Source: Erysipelatoclostridium sp. AM42-17 (GTDB lineage: Bacteria; Bacillota_I; Bacilli_A; Erysipelotrichales; Coprobacillaceae). From it: a stretch of 64,000 bases of DNA. The notes under the pieces are model-generated. The model was not told the DNA's origin. It ran no database searches and was given only the letters and a program-made list of their open reading frames with translations. This document shows, one piece after another, positions 60,579 through 64,000 of this stretch (position 1 is its first letter; the number at the start of each line of letters is the position of its first letter). The translations under genes and the position numbers were made by a program. The stretch covers positions 8,596 through 72,595 of the forward strand of contig NZ_QUIN01000009.1 in the NCBI RefSeq assembly GCF_003480255.1, in the 5' to 3' direction.

Positions 60579-61178
60579 ATGAAATCTGTAAATCAAATAA
60601 GCGAATATCATTTAATAATAAAAAAATCTGAATTTATTTGTACATTAATTCCCTGTGATGATGAAAATAAAGTCACAACAATCATTAATGAATATAAAGA
60701 AAAATACCATGATGCCTCGCATAATTGTGTTGCTTATATTGTTGGTTCTTCTTTAAGAGCCAATGATGATGGTGAACCATCAGGTACTGCCGGTTTGCCC
60801 ATGTTAAATGTATTACAAAAACAAGAATTAACTAATATTATCGCTATTGTAACACGTTATTTTGGTGGCATTAAATTAGGTGCTGGTGGACTTACAAGAG
60901 CTTATAGTCAAGCTGTAAGTGAAGCATTAAAAGAAGCTGACATTGTAGAAAAAGAACTTGTTGATATCTATGATATCACCATTGATTATCATTATACGAA
61001 AAAGTTTGAACATTTATTAAAAACATTAGATATAGATTGTATGAATAAAGAGTATCTAGATCAAGTAACCTATCGTTGTTATATTCGTGATTTTAGTTTT
61101 TTTGACACTATTCAAGATTTAACAAGTAATCAATATAAAAAAGAGTTTATTAAAAAAGAATATGTAAAAATAAAATAG
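60579..61178 (+). CDS. yigZ: YigZ/IMPACT-family protein
   Basis: 199 residues. N-terminal IMPACT domain with DDGEPSGTAGLPML (about residues 65-78) and TRYFGGIKLGAGGLTRAYSQA (about 92-112 in two pieces, TRYFGGIKLG and AGGLTRAY). Related to translation-regulating IMPACT proteins; the bacterial role is unclear. It is divergent from the degV-marR unit and is followed by a dUTPase-like gene after about 49 nt. Confidence 0.9.
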   Translation: MKSVNQISEYHLIIKKSEFICTLIPCDDENKVTTIINEYKEKYHDASHNCVAYIVGSSLRANDDGEPSGTAGLPMLNVLQKQELTNIIAIVTRYFGGIKLGAGGLTRAYSQAVSEALKEADIVEKELVDIYDITIDYHYTKKFEHLLKTLDIDCMNKEYLDQVTYRCYIRDFSFFDTIQDLTSNQYKKEFIKKEYVKIK

Positions 61179-61227
61179 TTCATCCCATTGTCACAATAAG
61201 GTTTATAATAATATTGAGGTGATTAAA

Positions 61228-61698
61228 ATGTATGAAATAGATAAAATTTATCGTCGACATGTTCATCATGAACTTGCCTTAATCAACGAACAATACAACC
61301 TTTTAAATAAGGAAATGGTCGAAGCTAAAATCTTATCCTTTTTAAGTGAATTAGGTCATGTAGGAGAAGAATCTCAATGTTATAGTTTTTGGGATCATTC
61401 TAAACATAGTGTAGAAGACTTAACAAGTGCCTATATGCAAGGTTTGCATATGTTACTTTCGATTGGTTTTGAATTAAAGGTTGATCATTTAAAAGATGTC
61501 AATGAATTAACTAATCGTCAATCTTTAAGTAAAAGATTTATTGATCTTTATCAAACAGCCTTAAAATTAAACCAAACATATCAATTCACAGACTTTCAAG
61601 ATTTAGTTGATGACTACTTAACATTAGGTTTTGCATTAGACTTAGATATGCATCAATTATTTGAAACTTATTGTAATCAATATGAACAAAAAGATTAG
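61228..61698 (+). CDS. All-alpha dUTP diphosphatase-like protein
   Basis: 156 residues from ATG 61228 (GAGGTG 6 nt upstream). The helical pattern SELGHVGEESQCYSFW (about residues 37-52) and DLTSAYMQGLHMLLSIG (about 64-80) matches the dimeric MazG/dUTPase_2 fold, with acidic residues that bind Mg. Likely hydrolyses dUTP to keep uracil out of DNA. It ends at its own terminator before the GH1 gene. Confidence 0.75.
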   Translation: MYEIDKIYRRHVHHELALINEQYNLLNKEMVEAKILSFLSELGHVGEESQCYSFWDHSKHSVEDLTSAYMQGLHMLLSIGFELKVDHLKDVNELTNRQSLSKRFIDLYQTALKLNQTYQFTDFQDLVDDYLTLGFALDLDMHQLFETYCNQYEQKD

Positions 61699-61714
61699 CC
61701 AAGCTAATCTTTTT
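61688..61714 (+). terminator. Terminator of the dUTPase-like gene
   Basis: AAAGATTAGC and GCTAATCTTT around CAA, then a T run; the stop codon lies in the left arm. Confidence 0.82.
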
Positions 61715-61738
61715 ATTTATAATTTTTTTAGAATTTGA

Positions 61739-63263
<1,525 letters not shown>

Positions 63264-63265
<2 letters not shown>

Positions 63266-63290
63266 AAAAACACGCATTGCGTGTTTTTTA
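63264..63290. terminator. Bidirectional terminator, GH1 / flavodoxin-like gene
   Basis: AAAAAACACGC and GCGTGTTTTTT around ATT, between convergent genes. Both stop codons abut it. Confidence 0.85.
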
Positions 63291-63704
63291 TTTTGTTATC
63301 ATTTGTTTATAATTCATGCCATATAAACTAGCAAAACGTTTCATCGTATATTCACCAGAAGCAAGTTGTTCTTGTGTTGGTGCACAGCCTTGAAAAACAA
63401 AATACAAATCTTTTCCTTTTAATAGATTTTCATCTACATATCCATAAAAACGATCTAATAAATTACGAATCGCTCCTGACATACTATGCCAATAAAGTGG
63501 AGAACCAATCACAATTGTATCCGCTTCTTTCATCTTATCAATGACTTCATTAAATTGATCATCATCAAATTTTTGTCCATAACTATATATTTTATAATCA
63601 ACTAAATGTAATGTTTGATACTCTTTTCCCTTTAAAAAATGACTTGTAAGAGCAACTGTATTCCCATCTTTATTAGGACTTCCATTAATAAATAATATAC
63701 TCAT
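63288..63704 (-). CDS. Short flavodoxin-like NAD(P)H oxidoreductase
   Basis: 138 residues. NGSPNKDGNT (about residues 7-16) binds the FMN phosphate, and VIGSPLYWHSMSGAIRNLLDRF (in parts, about 71-92) is the flavin loop. It is shorter than most relatives (about 170-200 residues) and ends soon after the last strand. It lies 9 nt after a truncated aldo/keto reductase and was probably co-transcribed with it before the insertion. Confidence 0.78.
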   Translation of the reverse strand: MSILFINGSPNKDGNTVALTSHFLKGKEYQTLHLVDYKIYSYGQKFDDDQFNEVIDKMKEADTIVIGSPLYWHSMSGAIRNLLDRFYGYVDENLLKGKDLYFVFQGCAPTQEQLASGEYTMKRFASLYGMNYKQMITK

Positions 63705-63713
63705 CTTAACCTC

Positions 63714-63950
63714 CTAATGTCCACCAAAAATATTAAATTCCATAGAATTTAATTTGTCATCAATTGTTTTAATTTCTTCTTGACTTAATTCTATATTTCC
63801 TGCTTCATAGTTTGATTTTAATCTTTCAAGTTTTCTAGATCCAGGAATAGGAATAATAAAATCATATTTGTTCATCATCCAAGCTAATGACATTTGAGCA
63901 TTTGTTGCATGATGTTTTTTACCTATTTTAGAAACGACTTCTAATAGTTA
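63714..63950 (-). pseudogene. Aldo/keto reductase fragment cut by an IS3-type element
   Basis: About 78 C-terminal codons of an aldo/keto reductase are readable (LLEVVSKIGKKHHA ... IIPIPGSRK ... NIFGGH), ending at TAG 63716-63714. The frame is broken upstream at about 63951 where an IS3-type tip begins, so the N-terminal two thirds are missing. The stop and GAGG before the next gene show the former operon with the flavodoxin-like gene. A complete homologue would be about 280-330 residues. Confidence 0.75.
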
Positions 63951-64000
63951 TTGTGAACCCCAAAAGTTGGACTTAAATTTTAAATCGATTATAAGGCTTG
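63951..64000. mobile_element. End of an IS3-family insertion sequence (runs off window)
   Basis: TGTGAACCCCAAAAGTTGGA at 63952-63971 matches the tip of IS3-family elements, and the aldo/keto reductase frame stops there. On the minus strand the last 12 bases read Gln-Ala-Leu-stop, which could be the end of a transposase gene, but three codons are not enough to claim it. Confidence 0.65.

Overview
This is an AT-rich stretch of a low-GC Bacillota chromosome. Codon use, gene content and very compact operons with strong GGAGG ribosome sites suggest an Erysipelotrichia-type gut anaerobe (Coprobacillus/Catenibacterium-like); that placement is inference from general appearance, not from a marker search. 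No rRNA, tRNA, CRISPR array or prophage was seen. Almost every transcription unit ends in a clear hairpin terminator, and many of these hairpins include the stop codon of the gene they serve.

Layout. 1-9.1 kb is an arginine biosynthesis island: argC-argJ-argB on the minus strand behind a T-box leader with a candidate arginine codon, divergent argG-argH, then a phosphatase/RpiR-type regulator/34-residue membrane peptide operon, and argF. 9.2-15.2 kb holds a UPF0371 (DUF1846) protein, cysK beside a cysteine-rich Rrf2 regulator, hflX, a YlbJ-like membrane protein and a PerR-type Fur regulator whose true start is a TTG. 15.2-18.2 kb is an agr-type peptide quorum-sensing locus in the unusual order D-A-C-B, including an unlisted 43-residue AgrD-like precursor in which Ser replaces the ring-forming Cys; a divergent XRE regulator sits next to it. 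18.2-22.5 kb: aldo/keto reductase, and an aroE-rdgB-trmL-membrane protein-tetR operon. 22.6-26.6 kb: chbG, then a copper island csoR-copA-copZ with two CsoR-type operators.

26.6-33.6 kb: an M20 amidohydrolase; a small accessory island made of three paralogous pairs (two secreted proteins, two four-helix membrane proteins, two small membrane proteins behind a PadR regulator); formate/nitrite transporter; ZIP metal transporter with a palindromic promoter; LigT-like enzyme; flavoprotein. 33.7-43.9 kb: nadE, addB-addA, an NdpA-type nucleoid protein, yaaA. 43.9-51.6 kb: hisC-HAD, zinc-ribbon and thioredoxin-like membrane/lipoproteins downstream of gpmI, pgsA, ftsE-ftsX. 52-59.6 kb: remnant of an IS3-type element, yitT-like gene, secA-prfB, csp, comFA-comFC, degV-marR. 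60.6-64 kb: yigZ, dUTPase-like gene, GH1 phospho-glycosidase, a flavodoxin-like gene and the tail of an aldo/keto reductase gene cut by an IS3-family element that runs off the window.

The genes are mostly housekeeping. The most interesting parts are the serine-type agr locus and the paralogue-pair island with its PadR regulator; neither could be matched to a described system by eye.
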